Shown: positions 1-9,380, numbered from the stretch's first letter. The stretch: 64,000 nt of DNA from Bdellovibrionales bacterium CG10_big_fil_rev_8_21_14_0_10_45_34 (GCA_002778785.1 PEZS01000008.1:103777-167776), one strand, 5' to 3'. The notes: a model not told the origin generated them from the letters alone. Numbers and translations are program-made.

Positions 1-715
1 CATTTGAAACCTGATTGAGCGCATCTTCAATCAATCTTCTGGCCGCAATTGCTTCGCCGCGGTTGATTTGTAAAGTGGCCAACTGAAGAAGCACATCAAC
101 ATGGTTCGAACGCAACCTATAGGCGCGATCTAGCAAAGAATAGCTTTCTTCAAGGTTTCCTTTCTTTTGCTCTTTAAGTGCTTCTTGATAGATTTGATTA
201 AAACTATCCGCGACCGTTCCCGTTTGTCTCTGCTTATAAAAGTAAAATCCGGCGCCAAGAGCAAAAAGAACTATCAAAAGCCAAAACGTGCGATTCGATT
301 GCTCGGCCTCTTGAGCCACTGAAGGATCTCGCCGATAGGTATAAACTTCTTTCGGCTCCTCTGCCTTCTCTCTCTTGCGGTTCTGCCCTTCCGCAACCTG
401 CTGCTCTATTCCCTGAATTATACTATCGTGCTTAACAAACATCCGACCACTCAAAGATTGTGTTAAGGTCTCTGTTTGCGTGTCATCAAAAGTTTTGGTG
501 GGGTTCTCTTCTAGCTGTTCAAACCGATTCTTTAATTTGTTAACAACTTCTTGGAACTCGCTAGCATCTCTGATAAATCCCCAACGCCCATGAGTCTTAC
601 AGATCTCGTCGACAAGTGAGAGTTCTTTGCCTGATATTGCCGTTCGCACTTCTTCGGCTGTGTAAGGACCGAGAATGAGCCCGCCCTGTTTCGCCAACCA
701 TATTCGCTCTTCCAC
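1..715 (-). CDS. GYF-like domain / TPR membrane protein (partial, C-terminus outside window)
   Basis: The reading frame runs off the left edge, so only about 238 N-terminal residues are visible. It starts at GTG (715), directly after an in-frame TAA and 11 nt after the purH stop, with a G-rich stretch upstream. The N-terminus (IWLAKQGGLILGPYTAEEV, then GRWGFI) matches the GYF_2/DUF4339 pattern, a small peptide-binding-like domain. A charged linker follows, then one membrane segment (FWLLIVLFALGAGFYFY), then TPR-like helices (GNLEESYSLLDRAYRLRSN). The likely topology is a cytoplasmic N-domain with TPRs across the membrane. It is the last visible gene of the alr-mla-purH string. The function is unknown; a scaffold role is inferred only from the domains. 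Confidence 0.75.
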   Translation of the reverse strand, partial: MEERIWLAKQGGLILGPYTAEEVRTAISGKELSLVDEICKTHGRWGFIRDASEFQEVVNKLKNRFEQLEENPTKTFDDTQTETLTQSLSGRMFVKHDSIIQGIEQQVAEGQNRKREKAEEPKEVYTYRRDPSVAQEAEQSNRTFWLLIVLFALGAGFYFYKQRQTGTVADSFNQIYQEALKEQKKGNLEESYSLLDRAYRLRSNHVDVLLQLATLQINRGEAIAARRLIEDALNQVSN

Positions 716-726
716 TTAGCCCCCGA

Positions 727-2232
727 CTAATGTCTGAAGTGCCTCTTGCCAGTAAGTACCATCGAAATCCCAAGCTCTTCACATCGCTTAAGAACTTCAT
801 CGTCTCGCTTGGATCCACCGGGCTGTATCACCCACCGTACTCCTGCTTGAGCAATTCTCTCAACTGAGTCTACAAATGGAAAGAATCCGTCACTAGCCAA
901 CACCCACTCTGCAGCAGCTTTCCCATGCACCTTCTCCGCGCGCGTGATGGCATGCTCAACTGCATCTACGCGGTTCACTTGCCCCATCCCAAGACCCAAA
1001 GACTGCCCGTGATGAACAATGGAAATCGCGTTGCTTTTTAATTGTGCCACAAGATTCCATGAAAATGTAAGATCCTCTAAAACTTTTGCGTCTGGTTTTT
1101 TGCCGTAGTACTTCCAGTCAGAAGTATCTAGCGAAACCTGATCGAAAGTCTGCCGCAAAATGCCCCCTCGTATCGAACGGTATTCATAACGAGGAATCGC
1201 CCAGGCCTCCTTTGGAAAAACCAAAACTCGCAACTGGGACTTCTTTCGTAAAAGCTCAATTGCCTCTTCTGTAATGGAGGGGACGACGATACATTCCAAA
1301 AATATGCTTGAAAGAAACTCGGTCATTTCGGTCGTGAGTTCGAAATTCGCAGAAACTATGCCACCGAACCGACTCACCGGATCTGCTTCTAACGCTTTTT
1401 TTAAGGCTGCAATCCCCGAGGAAGCATCACGTCCAAAGCCACAAGGACTATTGTGTTTTACAACACATGCTGCAGGAGTCGAAAAGACTTCAATGGCTCT
1501 CAGTGCTGACTCCAGATCCAGCAAATTGTTATACGAGAGTTCCTTACCCTGCAATATTTTCGATTGCTGCCAACCACTTTCATGTGCTGTCATCCAAACG
1601 GCTTCTTGATGAGGGTTCTCCCCATATCGGAGTACCCGATGCTCTCTTAAGGGCAGAGTCTCCTGAGTTGGCAAAAAGTATTTCGCTATCGTTGCGTCGT
1701 ACTGGGCCGTGTGCTGGAACACCTTTGCAGCAAGATAGCGTCGATCAGCGATATTAAGAGAGTAAGACTTTTCTGTCAGCCAGGCGTAGTCGGACGGATC
1801 ACAAACTACGGCTACGGATTCGAAGTTTTTTGAGGCCGCCCTCAAAAGGGTCGGGCCGCCAATATCGATCAGCTCTACTTGCTGGGCTTCATCCACTTTC
1901 TTTTCTATTCCGCTTTCAAATGGGTAGAGATTGCAAATCACCAGATCAAAAAGTTCCAACTGATTTTCTTTAAGGAGTATTTGGTCTTCTGTGTGGGACT
2001 TTCGTGCAAGAAGCGCCATATGTACCTTTGGGTGCAAGGTACGAACTCGGCCATCCATAACTTCAGGAAAACCGGTATGTTCTTCTATCGGTGTTACCCG
2101 CAGACCGCTGCCTTTGAGCAATGTGTAAGTACCACCAGTAGAGACAACGCGTGCGCCTGCTTCTACCAATGGCCTAAGAAAATCCACGATACCGGTTTTA
2201 TTTGAGACGCTAACAAGAATATTTTTGAACAT
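727..2232 (-). CDS. purH: Bifunctional AICAR formyltransferase / IMP cyclohydrolase
   Basis: PurH catalyses the last two steps of de novo purine synthesis: formylation of AICAR with 10-formyl-THF, then ring closure to IMP. The N-terminal MGS-like cyclohydrolase domain is clear (ILVSVSNKTG, VSTGGT, PEVMDGRVRTLHPKVH), and the transformylase domain carries RYGENPHQ, LSYNNLLDLESA, VVKHNSPCGFG and the C-terminal SDGFFPF and IQPGGS motifs. The length (501 aa) is slightly below the usual 510-530. The usual KHxNPCG motif reads KHNSPCG here; a Ser at that place also occurs in animal ATIC. It lies 18 nt downstream of the mlaD-like gene in the same operon, an unusual partner for a purine gene. Confidence 0.96.
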   Translation of the reverse strand: MFKNILVSVSNKTGIVDFLRPLVEAGARVVSTGGTYTLLKGSGLRVTPIEEHTGFPEVMDGRVRTLHPKVHMALLARKSHTEDQILLKENQLELFDLVICNLYPFESGIEKKVDEAQQVELIDIGGPTLLRAASKNFESVAVVCDPSDYAWLTEKSYSLNIADRRYLAAKVFQHTAQYDATIAKYFLPTQETLPLREHRVLRYGENPHQEAVWMTAHESGWQQSKILQGKELSYNNLLDLESALRAIEVFSTPAACVVKHNSPCGFGRDASSGIAALKKALEADPVSRFGGIVSANFELTTEMTEFLSSIFLECIVVPSITEEAIELLRKKSQLRVLVFPKEAWAIPRYEYRSIRGGILRQTFDQVSLDTSDWKYYGKKPDAKVLEDLTFSWNLVAQLKSNAISIVHHGQSLGLGMGQVNRVDAVEHAITRAEKVHGKAAAEWVLASDGFFPFVDSVERIAQAGVRWVIQPGGSKRDDEVLKRCEELGISMVLTGKRHFRH

Positions 2233-2250
2233 TAAGGCGTGTCCTCATGA

Positions 2251-3642
2251 CTAGAAATTCACTCTCGAGAGAAGTCTTGTCAGATCATCATTGCTGAAGT
2301 CAAGACCCGCGCCAAAGTAACTTGTTGAGTTACCCTCTCGAGAAGAAAAGTCATCAAAACCGCCGATCAGATAAAGCCCTTTGAGCAAGTCAAATCTTGC
2401 AAAAGCCCTGAGGTGAATGCTATTTTCTGTAAATTCAAAAGCGTCGAATGAAAGTCGCAGCTGTCTTCTAAAGAAATGATAATCAACTCCGAACCCACCG
2501 CTACTTTCGATGAGTCCGCCTCGTAACGCCAATTCATGAATATACTTGGCATACATGGCAGAAAATTTAACTTTATTTTTAAACACTTTGGTTTCTCGAG
2601 TCGTAGTCGTTCCACCTGGTTCATTGACCAGAGTCGTATCGACCCTCTCTATGACGCCAGTGGGGTCATCGACTACTTGGATAAGATAGTAACGATCTTG
2701 CCCCGGTTGTATCTGAAGCCCGAGGTAGGATTTAAATAGTCCCGGCCCGGTCTGGTACTCCGAACGCAAATCTAAACTGGTTTGGAGTGATGAAACATCG
2801 CCTAAGAAAAGGTTAACGTTATCCACAGCCTTATTCACTTCGACGATGGTCGTGTCATCGTTAACAAGCTTTCCGAGTGTTCCCTCTCCTGTATTGATCT
2901 TTCTCGTGATGTCTTCGATATTTCCCATGCTTCGGTCGAGTTTATCAACGCTTGCCATGAGTTTTCGCCAAGAGGAACGAAAGCCTTGCTCGCCTTCCTC
3001 GGTCATTGAGTCACGGATAACGTCTGATATCTCTCTGACATTTGAAACAATCTCTCTAAAATCTTGCTTGTTATCGCGGGACACTTCGGAGAGATCTTGA
3101 GTTACCTTTTCAATGTTATCGACGATGCGACCAAGCGCTGTGACGCGATCCCCTTCCTGAGTGGCCGACTTAAGAGCTTGCGCCACTTCCTTAAGATCGT
3201 CCGTAATTTCAGATACGTCTCCCATCACTTTATCAAGAGAACCACCTTCATTGATCTTGCCAATCTGCCCATTGTCTCCCAGCAGTGGATCTGCATCGCT
3301 TCCCGGAAAAAGTTCAACATAACGATCTCCAAGAATACCTAAGGACTTTATCGTAACTCGCGCCGAAGTTTTGACCGGCAAGTCCCCTCGAATCAACATC
3401 TCTACTCGGGCCTGACCATCTCGCAAATCAATACCTTCTATGATTCCGACATCGATACCAGCTGTCTTCACAGAGCCCTTCTTAACAAGGCCTGAGGCAT
3501 CACCGACTAAAAACCAATAGGATTTTGTTGAGCCCCTAAGGCTTGGATTCTCCGAGACGCGAAACGCCATATAGACGATCAGTCCAGAGATGATCGCCAC
3601 CACAAACCCAACTCTTAATGTGAGAGTAGGAACCCCATTCAC
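2251..3642 (-). CDS. mlaD: MCE-domain lipid-transport protein (MlaD-like)
   Basis: The substrate-binding subunit of an MCE/Mla ABC transporter, anchored in the inner membrane. Residues 7-27 form a single membrane segment and residues about 40-118 an MCE domain (GLVKKGSVKTAGIDVGIIEGI; LGILGDRYVELFPG). A long helical stretch rich in D/E and V follows (residues 130-270, coiled-coil-like), then a beta-rich C-terminus ending in VNF. At 463 residues it is far longer than E. coli MlaD (about 183 aa), so the tail probably makes a longer periplasmic tunnel or meets an outer-membrane partner (inference). The GTG start overlaps the mlaF stop by 4 nt (GTGA), which indicates translational coupling. Confidence 0.9.
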   Translation of the reverse strand: MNGVPTLTLRVGFVVAIISGLIVYMAFRVSENPSLRGSTKSYWFLVGDASGLVKKGSVKTAGIDVGIIEGIDLRDGQARVEMLIRGDLPVKTSARVTIKSLGILGDRYVELFPGSDADPLLGDNGQIGKINEGGSLDKVMGDVSEITDDLKEVAQALKSATQEGDRVTALGRIVDNIEKVTQDLSEVSRDNKQDFREIVSNVREISDVIRDSMTEEGEQGFRSSWRKLMASVDKLDRSMGNIEDITRKINTGEGTLGKLVNDDTTIVEVNKAVDNVNLFLGDVSSLQTSLDLRSEYQTGPGLFKSYLGLQIQPGQDRYYLIQVVDDPTGVIERVDTTLVNEPGGTTTTRETKVFKNKVKFSAMYAKYIHELALRGGLIESSGGFGVDYHFFRRQLRLSFDAFEFTENSIHLRAFARFDLLKGLYLIGGFDDFSSREGNSTSYFGAGLDFSNDDLTRLLSRVNF

Positions 3643-4424
3643 TCCCGATGAACCCCTTTTGAGACAAATCGTTTCACTAACTCAATTTCCGAACTTAAAA
3701 AGTCATCGGCAGTTCCGCTCAGTAAGATCACCCCATCGTTCAGCATTGCTATAAAATCTCCAAATCGAAATGCGGCATAAAGATCATGCGTCACAACTAC
3801 ACTCGTCATACCTTCGCGATGGCGATGTGTATCCAGAATTAGATTATCAACCATTTCGGTCATGATGGGATCCAGTCCTGTTGTTGGCTCATCATAAAAA
3901 AGGATTTCTGGATCTATGGCTAACGCGCGAGCTAGACCAACTCGCTTCCTCATTCCGCCACTTAATTCGGAAGGAAGTTTTTCGAAGTCTCTCGGCTTAA
4001 GGCCTACGCTAAGCAGTTTGTCTTGAGCCAATCTCCGCGCTGCTGCGCGCTTAAGATCTTTACGATGCTCTCGAATAGGGAACAGCACATTTTGAAGTGC
4101 AGTCATATCATCAAAAAGAGCCGCATTTTGAAAAAGGACTCCAAAGTTTTTCGAAAATTCAACAGCTTCATCGACATCAAACTTGGTAACGTCTTTTCCG
4201 AGGACTTCGATGAGCCCTGATGTTGGCGGTAGCAAGCCGAGCAGCATCTTAAGGAGCACGCTTTTCCCTGTTCCACTAAATCCGATCAGCACAGTGATTT
4301 TGCCTTTGGGAATCTCTAAATTGACGTCTCTGAGTACCTGCTCTTTACCATCAAATGACTTCTGTAACTTCTCTACTCGAATGACTACGGAGGCTGGGAC
4401 ATTGGGAGTAAGTAATTCTGGCAT
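3639..4424 (-). CDS. mlaF: ABC transporter ATPase, MlaF-like
   Basis: The cytoplasmic ATPase of the Mla phospholipid transporter. It has Walker A GFSGTGKS (residues 48-55), a Q-loop Gln at about 99, the signature LSGGMRKRVGLARAL (154-168), Walker B ILFYDEPTTGLDP (174-186) and the switch His in VVTHD. Its length (261 aa) is typical. It sits between the MlaE permease and the MlaD-like MCE protein in the standard E-F-D order. No MlaB (STAS) or MlaC gene follows in this operon. The identification as the Mla/MCE type rests mainly on the neighbours. Confidence 0.93.
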   Translation of the reverse strand: MPELLTPNVPASVVIRVEKLQKSFDGKEQVLRDVNLEIPKGKITVLIGFSGTGKSVLLKMLLGLLPPTSGLIEVLGKDVTKFDVDEAVEFSKNFGVLFQNAALFDDMTALQNVLFPIREHRKDLKRAAARRLAQDKLLSVGLKPRDFEKLPSELSGGMRKRVGLARALAIDPEILFYDEPTTGLDPIMTEMVDNLILDTHRHREGMTSVVVTHDLYAAFRFGDFIAMLNDGVILLSGTADDFLSSEIELVKRFVSKGVHRE

Positions 4425-4444
4425 CGCTCTCTCGCTTTAACATA

Positions 4445-5284
4445 TCACATGATAGCTAAATACAATCTTATCAATTTTGTTACGAAAAGATCGACGATAA
4501 TTATTGATACCATGCTAATTACGACACCGTGATGTGTAGCATCACCGACACCTTTGGCACCTCCTTCGGTATGAAATCCCTTGAACGTGCATACAGATGA
4601 AAATATTAGCCCAAACACCGCTCCCTTGATCACTCCTTCTACTATGTCTCTTGGTTCTGCCCAATCGTTGACCTTTGACCAAAAAACCGCCGGGTCTAGG
4701 TGTAGTACATGAACAGCCATGACGTGGGCTCCAAACATTGCCACAAACCCAAAAAAACTCGTCAGGAGTGGAGTTGCAATGACTCCCGCGATCACCCTTG
4801 GAGCAACTAAGTATTGAATAGGGCTCACTCCCATGATTTTCATTGCATCAATCTGCTCCGTAACTCTCATCGTACCCAGTTGGGCTGCCATGGCTCCGCC
4901 AGCACGAGCTGAAATAATGAGCCCAGTTAATACCGGTCCTAATTCCCGAAAAATGCCTAAAGCTACCGTAGCACCAATAAGACCTTCCGCGTTGATCATG
5001 CGAAATCCTAGATAACTCTGAAAGCAAAAGACCATTCCTGTAAACATTCCTGTTAAAGCGACGATGAGGAGGCTTTTGTTTGCCACAAACTCCAGTTGCA
5101 CTAAAAACTGCGTCCATCGGAAAGGGGGACGAAAGGCCATACGAAAAGCTTGAAAAATAAAAAGAGAAAGCTCTCCTAATTTTAAAAAGGGCATCTTAGC
5201 GAGATCAAGGAACTCGGAAAAGTCCCAAGAATTCCTTTCTTCGCCATTTGTGTCCGAGCTACCAGCACCTGTTGAGACGCTCAC
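4445..5284 (-). CDS. mlaE: ABC transporter permease, MlaE family
   Basis: The inner-membrane permease of the MCE/Mla lipid transporter. Family hallmarks are visible: FRPPFRWTQFLVQLEFV near the N-terminus, ARAGGAMAAQLGTMRVTEQIDAM in the centre (the coupling region), and several hydrophobic helices to the C-terminus. An extra N-terminal 40 residues, polar and then hydrophobic, precede the family core. The GTG start overlaps the alr stop by 4 nt (GTGA), so alr and mlaE are translationally coupled. The gap to mlaF is 20 nt. Confidence 0.93.
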   Translation of the reverse strand: MSVSTGAGSSDTNGEERNSWDFSEFLDLAKMPFLKLGELSLFIFQAFRMAFRPPFRWTQFLVQLEFVANKSLLIVALTGMFTGMVFCFQSYLGFRMINAEGLIGATVALGIFRELGPVLTGLIISARAGGAMAAQLGTMRVTEQIDAMKIMGVSPIQYLVAPRVIAGVIATPLLTSFFGFVAMFGAHVMAVHVLHLDPAVFWSKVNDWAEPRDIVEGVIKGAVFGLIFSSVCTFKGFHTEGGAKGVGDATHHGVVISMVSIIIVDLFVTKLIRLYLAIM

Positions 5285-6453
5285 GGCGTGTATCTCCGCG
5301 GTATTCGTGAATTGATGTTTGTAAGGACTTCGTACCCAATCGTGTTTGCATGATAAGCAAGTGTTTCCACTCTCACGGCAGACTGAGCTCCAAGGTTTGT
5401 TTCACCGAAAAGAAGTACGCTCTCACCAATAAGAAGTTGGTCTTTTTGCGTATGCTCTTCGAGACTTATCATAAGGTAGTCCATACACACTCGTCCTACA
5501 ACTGGACAAACTTCCTCTCTTACCACAACAGAGGCCTTGTTCGACAAACACCTCAAATATCCATCACCATAACCAACCGGAAGAACCGCTATCTTCATTT
5601 CTTTGGACGCTCGAAAGGTGCCGCCATAACTAACAATCTCGCCCCTCTTTAAATTTTGAAAGTGGACAATTTGACTTTTCAAACTCATGGCGGGCCTGAG
5701 ATCCGACAAGATTTTTTCTGTTGGACTACATCCGTAAAGGGAAATGCCCGGACGAAAAAACTTCATCTGACTTTTTGTGAAACTAGGTATCTGTTCTTCA
5801 ACTCGATCAAGTGGATTGCCATGAAGCACATAACCTGAAATGATCGGTGCGGAGCTTCCCCAGTGGATGGCTAGGTTCCAACCGTCAACATCATCCACGT
5901 AGTCGGCAAATATCTTGAGCTGAGCTAGGCTTGTTGAACTTTTATCGTAAAAATCTGCCGAAGAGTGGAGGTGGGTACAAAGCCCAACAAGATTTCGAAG
6001 GCTCGTGGCTTTGCCAACAACTTGCTTGGCAAGCGCCGGATCCATACCTAGGCGGTTCATTCCAGTATTGATTTTTAAATGAAAGCCAACGTCTCTAAAA
6101 AAACTTTTCAAAAGTTCAATTTCACTTTTGCGGCTCACAACTGGCGTAAGCTGATGCTTCCTGCATGCCCCAAGGCTGATTTCATCAAAAGTGGCAAAAA
6201 CAAGAATGGGGGTGAGAATTCCCGCTTGTCGAAGCTCGATACCCTCTTCTACGAGTGCTACACCAAAGCCGACTGGCTCCATATATTCCAGCGACTTGGC
6301 AACATCGATTAGACCATGACCATAAGCATTCGCCTTAACCATCGGGCAAAGGCCAGCACGATCGCCTAAAGTGCTCAAGAGAAGACTGTAGTTTTCTTTA
6401 ATTGCAGAAAGATTAATTTCCGCCCAAGTCTTTCGAAAGTGTGCCTCTACCAC
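5281..6453 (-). CDS. alr: Alanine racemase
   Basis: A PLP enzyme that interconverts L- and D-alanine for peptidoglycan. The PLP lysine lies in MVKANAYGHG (K40 from the start chosen here). The second catalytic Tyr is in IVSYGGTF, the glycine-rich phosphate-binding stretch is at VGYGDGY, and GRVCMDYLMI is also present. I chose the GTG at 6453 because a GGAGGG sequence lies 7 nt upstream. The ATG at 6474 would add only seven residues, has no comparable ribosome-binding site and would deepen the overlap. Either start overlaps the end of the degenerate-GGDEF gene (41 or 62 nt). The product feeds the mur pathway encoded at 53.6-60.8 kb. Confidence 0.94.
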   Translation of the reverse strand: MVEAHFRKTWAEINLSAIKENYSLLLSTLGDRAGLCPMVKANAYGHGLIDVAKSLEYMEPVGFGVALVEEGIELRQAGILTPILVFATFDEISLGACRKHQLTPVVSRKSEIELLKSFFRDVGFHLKINTGMNRLGMDPALAKQVVGKATSLRNLVGLCTHLHSSADFYDKSSTSLAQLKIFADYVDDVDGWNLAIHWGSSAPIISGYVLHGNPLDRVEEQIPSFTKSQMKFFRPGISLYGCSPTEKILSDLRPAMSLKSQIVHFQNLKRGEIVSYGGTFRASKEMKIAVLPVGYGDGYLRCLSNKASVVVREEVCPVVGRVCMDYLMISLEEHTQKDQLLIGESVLLFGETNLGAQSAVRVETLAYHANTIGYEVLTNINSRIPRRYTP

Positions 6454-7957
6454 TTGAGGGCCCTCCAATTTCATTCAAGCTTTCGATGGATTTGAACTCC
6501 GGACGAAAGGCCTCGTCTACGACATAGATGCACACTTTGTTTTTACTTCGAGACATCACCTGATCAAGTGCTTCCTGGGCCGACTCCACAAGAGCGTCCG
6601 CGTCTGATGAAAGATTCGGGAACTCACTAACACCTATACTGAGGCTCAAATGCCCTAAAGGTTGATGATCCATCATCGGAAACGCCGCCTGACTGATTGC
6701 ACGACGTATTTTTTCAGACTTAATGGCAGCCCCAACTCGAGACGTATGCGGCAGCACCATAACCAGTCGACCGCCACCCAAGTTAAAGATTCGATCGTTC
6801 GCGCGCGAAGCACGAAGGAGATATTTCACAACTTTACGTAAAAGAACATTCGAGAGCACGATACCATTTCGCTCGTTGTAAGATTTGAAATCATCAATTT
6901 CGATCGCAATCACTGAGAGTGGGTGTTTAATTCTGCGACTTCGAGACACCTCATCGGCAACGAAACTGTGTAGACCCTTTGCCAAATAGGCCTCTGTCTG
7001 GGAATCTTTGTTTTCTAAAAGGTGTAGTCTGAGCTGGGACTGCTTAAGTTCAATCTCTCTTATCAGTGAGCTTTTAATGAGTTCAACTGCTGAATCGTGA
7101 TGAAATGAGGGGCGCACAAAAACAAGTATATAAATTTGCCCATCGGTTAGTTCCAAACACAAAAAAGTGCGGTCTTCCACGAATCCCATCTTATCTAAAA
7201 AAACACGCAGTTCCGGTAGCTCAGAAGGGCTTCTTAGAAGCGGCAATAATGTTTTGGGATCTCTCTTCGAAAGATCGACTCCCAAACCTTCACTCGGATC
7301 GATCGGTAAATTCTTGCTAATTTGCAGCGGCAAACTTCGATGACTTGCAATAAAACGAAACAAACAGACTGGGCCTTGCTGAGTCCACGCAGACATCCAG
7401 TTAGCCAAGTTTTGAAAACAAGTCCCCATATCCTGTGAGTCTCGGATCAGCTGGCTCATCGAGAGCAACCCATCCAACTGAGATTCAAACCATGCAAGAT
7501 TACGATCTCTTAAAGTGATCTCTGCATGTAGCTCTAAATATTTTGATTCCGCTAACTGTCGTTTTTGTTGTACGTAACTCAGCTCAGCGACGCGGTCTAC
7601 TCTCAAAGTTAAGGCAATCGAGCCAAAGGAGCTCCAAAGTACTACGTCTGAAGCACCAAATTCAAGAGCTCTTTGTTGCTCATCAGGATCTTCCCCGTCT
7701 ACTAAAACGAGCAATGAAGATTCTACGTTGATGAGACGAACCGCCGCGAACAAATCAGACAAATCTGCATCTTCGGTGACAATATCTACTAACAGAATCG
7801 AGGTCGGCTGCGCCCTGAACTCTTCTAGCAAAAGAGAGGTGTCTTCAAATAACTGCGTGTTGTATCCGACAGATTCCAGCGACTCGGAGATGTATTTACG
7901 CCGAGTACGATTTTGGCAGTATACGAGCACCTGAAAGCGTGAGCGAAAATTATCCAC
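6413..7957 (-). CDS. Receiver-like / degenerate GGDEF domain protein
   Basis: A 514-residue cytoplasmic protein. Residues 8-120 resemble a response-regulator receiver (LLVDIV with D58 in the phospho-acceptor position, GASDVVLW), and 170-310 form a GAF-like middle. Residues 330-490 form a GGDEF fold (SRRIKHPLSVIAIEIDDFKSYNERNG; SLSIGVSEFP). The signature loop reads NLGGGRL (394-398) in place of GGDEF, so the catalytic acidic pair is missing. Diguanylate cyclase activity is unlikely, and GTP or c-di-GMP binding or a protein-interaction role is more plausible. The GTG start overlaps the upstream membrane-protein gene by 8 nt, with GGAGG just ahead. A two-gene signalling unit with that protein is inferred. 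Confidence 0.85.
   Translation of the reverse strand: MDNFRSRFQVLVYCQNRTRRKYISESLESVGYNTQLFEDTSLLLEEFRAQPTSILLVDIVTEDADLSDLFAAVRLINVESSLLVLVDGEDPDEQQRALEFGASDVVLWSSFGSIALTLRVDRVAELSYVQQKRQLAESKYLELHAEITLRDRNLAWFESQLDGLLSMSQLIRDSQDMGTCFQNLANWMSAWTQQGPVCLFRFIASHRSLPLQISKNLPIDPSEGLGVDLSKRDPKTLLPLLRSPSELPELRVFLDKMGFVEDRTFLCLELTDGQIYILVFVRPSFHHDSAVELIKSSLIREIELKQSQLRLHLLENKDSQTEAYLAKGLHSFVADEVSRSRRIKHPLSVIAIEIDDFKSYNERNGIVLSNVLLRKVVKYLLRASRANDRIFNLGGGRLVMVLPHTSRVGAAIKSEKIRRAISQAAFPMMDHQPLGHLSLSIGVSEFPNLSSDADALVESAQEALDQVMSRSKNKVCIYVVDEAFRPEFKSIESLNEIGGPSSGRGTLSKDLGGN
6461..6466 (-). promoter_or_regulatory. Ribosome-binding site that sets the alr start
   Basis: GGAGGG on the minus strand, 7 nt before the GTG at 6453. 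It lies inside the 3' end of the upstream gene and supports GTG-6453 over ATG-6474. Confidence 0.6.
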
Positions 7958-9380
7958 CCTGATCCTCCGACATGTCTCTAACTATAGACTTCGGTAGCTG
8001 AGGTTTCCACGCTGAACGAAGGACTGTTTTTTTGAACTCCTCGGATATAGGTTTCAACGTAATTTCTGTACCCGCAGGTCGAAAATCAATTTTAGGAAGC
8101 TCGTCTTCAGTGGTTTGAGATGATGCAGTTCGTTCACGAATTAAAGTTTCTTCTTCTTGCCATGACTGATTATGTCCACCCAGAGCCGCCGTCAGAGCCT
8201 TGATGCTTTCTTGACTCTCGGTAGTAAATGAAGTGGGCTCGCAAACTTCTGTCCACTCCTTGTTAAGAAGTCCTTCGAGTCGATCTAAAGCCATTTCTAC
8301 ATTTTTATGATCGCCTGTCTTCCACAGACCCTTGACCTTTAAAAGATCAATCTGTGCTTTTGCAGACGCGAGTGGAGCATAAATCTGACCCTTAAGCTGA
8401 GCCCAAAGTCTTCGCTGGCTTTCTTTCCAGGTGTGTTTTTCTTCGAATTGCTCTTCACTAAGTTGTCTTTGCACTTGATCTTGCCACTTTGACCAGTGAA
8501 ACAGAAAGTCAGTTAAGACAGGTTTTAGAAAATCCCTTTTCGATTCTGAAAGAGTTTTCAAATTGCCCATCCACTGCTCCTGAGAATCACCTTTAAATAG
8601 CTCTATCACGCGTCTTTCAACAAACACGCCAATATAATACCCTGCAAGTCCCAATAAAATAATCAGTCCCAAAGCAAGTAGCTGTAACGCAGTAAATGTT
8701 TTGGTGACCCTTGCTTCGTTTGTAGAGATCAGCTTCAACGTCAATGCGCCACCTAAAAGGGAGGCGCTATTAGCACTGATCTTGCTCAAATCGCTTTCAT
8801 CGTTTGCGTTGATAGAAACAATTGTATCTTCTTGTGCTCCTACCAGGTGGGCTTCAAAAGCTTGTCCTTTAAGATCTTTCAGTACGCTTTCAATGAATTT
8901 TGCCTCGATGATTCCCACAAAGCCGGCTGAATCTCCGCGACCCTTTGGAGCCCAGATGAGAAGTTGCTGTTTGTTATCAAGAGCGAAAAGGTTACTTTGG
9001 CTGAGTAGTCCTGAACTTCTTTGAGCTCTGGCAATGAGTCGAACAATTTCCCTTTGTTGATCAGCAGATCCTAACTGACCAAGGTCCGAAATCACCCATG
9101 CGGCTGACTGCCACTCAACTGCTCCAGCTGCAAGAAACGGAGAAGGTAGAGGCCCACCTCTTCCGGTCTGGTTCCAAACGGCCAACTGATAAGCACGGTT
9201 CTGGATTTCTCTTTCAAGCAAAGTTGTCGACATTGCCAACACTTGTTTGGAGTAACTGCTTAGTATCTCGCTGTTTACCTTCTCCAATTGAGAGTTAATG
9301 TCGCTCTTCTGAATCCAGTAACTGAACATAGAGAACACAATGAGTAACAACGGTAAAGTCCATCTTACTGATAGTGGCAT
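7950..9380 (-). CDS. Membrane protein with periplasmic domain, sensor-like
   Basis: No family recognised. From ATG-9380 (AAGGAAG just upstream) the protein begins MPLSVRW and a first membrane helix. About 200 extracytoplasmic residues follow, then a second helix (LLALGLIILLGLAGYYIGVF) and about 220 cytoplasmic residues that look helical and charged. This architecture matches one-CACHE-type or other two-helix sensors, but no HAMP, kinase or methyl-accepting signature is evident. A TTG at 9461 would add 27 basic residues. The stop overlaps the next gene by 8 nt, so it probably signals to the receiver/degenerate-GGDEF protein. Confidence 0.7.
   Translation of the reverse strand: MPLSVRWTLPLLLIVFSMFSYWIQKSDINSQLEKVNSEILSSYSKQVLAMSTTLLEREIQNRAYQLAVWNQTGRGGPLPSPFLAAGAVEWQSAAWVISDLGQLGSADQQREIVRLIARAQRSSGLLSQSNLFALDNKQQLLIWAPKGRGDSAGFVGIIEAKFIESVLKDLKGQAFEAHLVGAQEDTIVSINANDESDLSKISANSASLLGGALTLKLISTNEARVTKTFTALQLLALGLIILLGLAGYYIGVFVERRVIELFKGDSQEQWMGNLKTLSESKRDFLKPVLTDFLFHWSKWQDQVQRQLSEEQFEEKHTWKESQRRLWAQLKGQIYAPLASAKAQIDLLKVKGLWKTGDHKNVEMALDRLEGLLNKEWTEVCEPTSFTTESQESIKALTAALGGHNQSWQEEETLIRERTASSQTTEDELPKIDFRPAGTEITLKPISEEFKKTVLRSAWKPQLPKSIVRDMSEDQGG

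Noticed and set aside
1274-1609. 111-codon antisense open frame in purH
   Set aside because: An antisense shadow of a conserved gene, with no ribosome-binding site.
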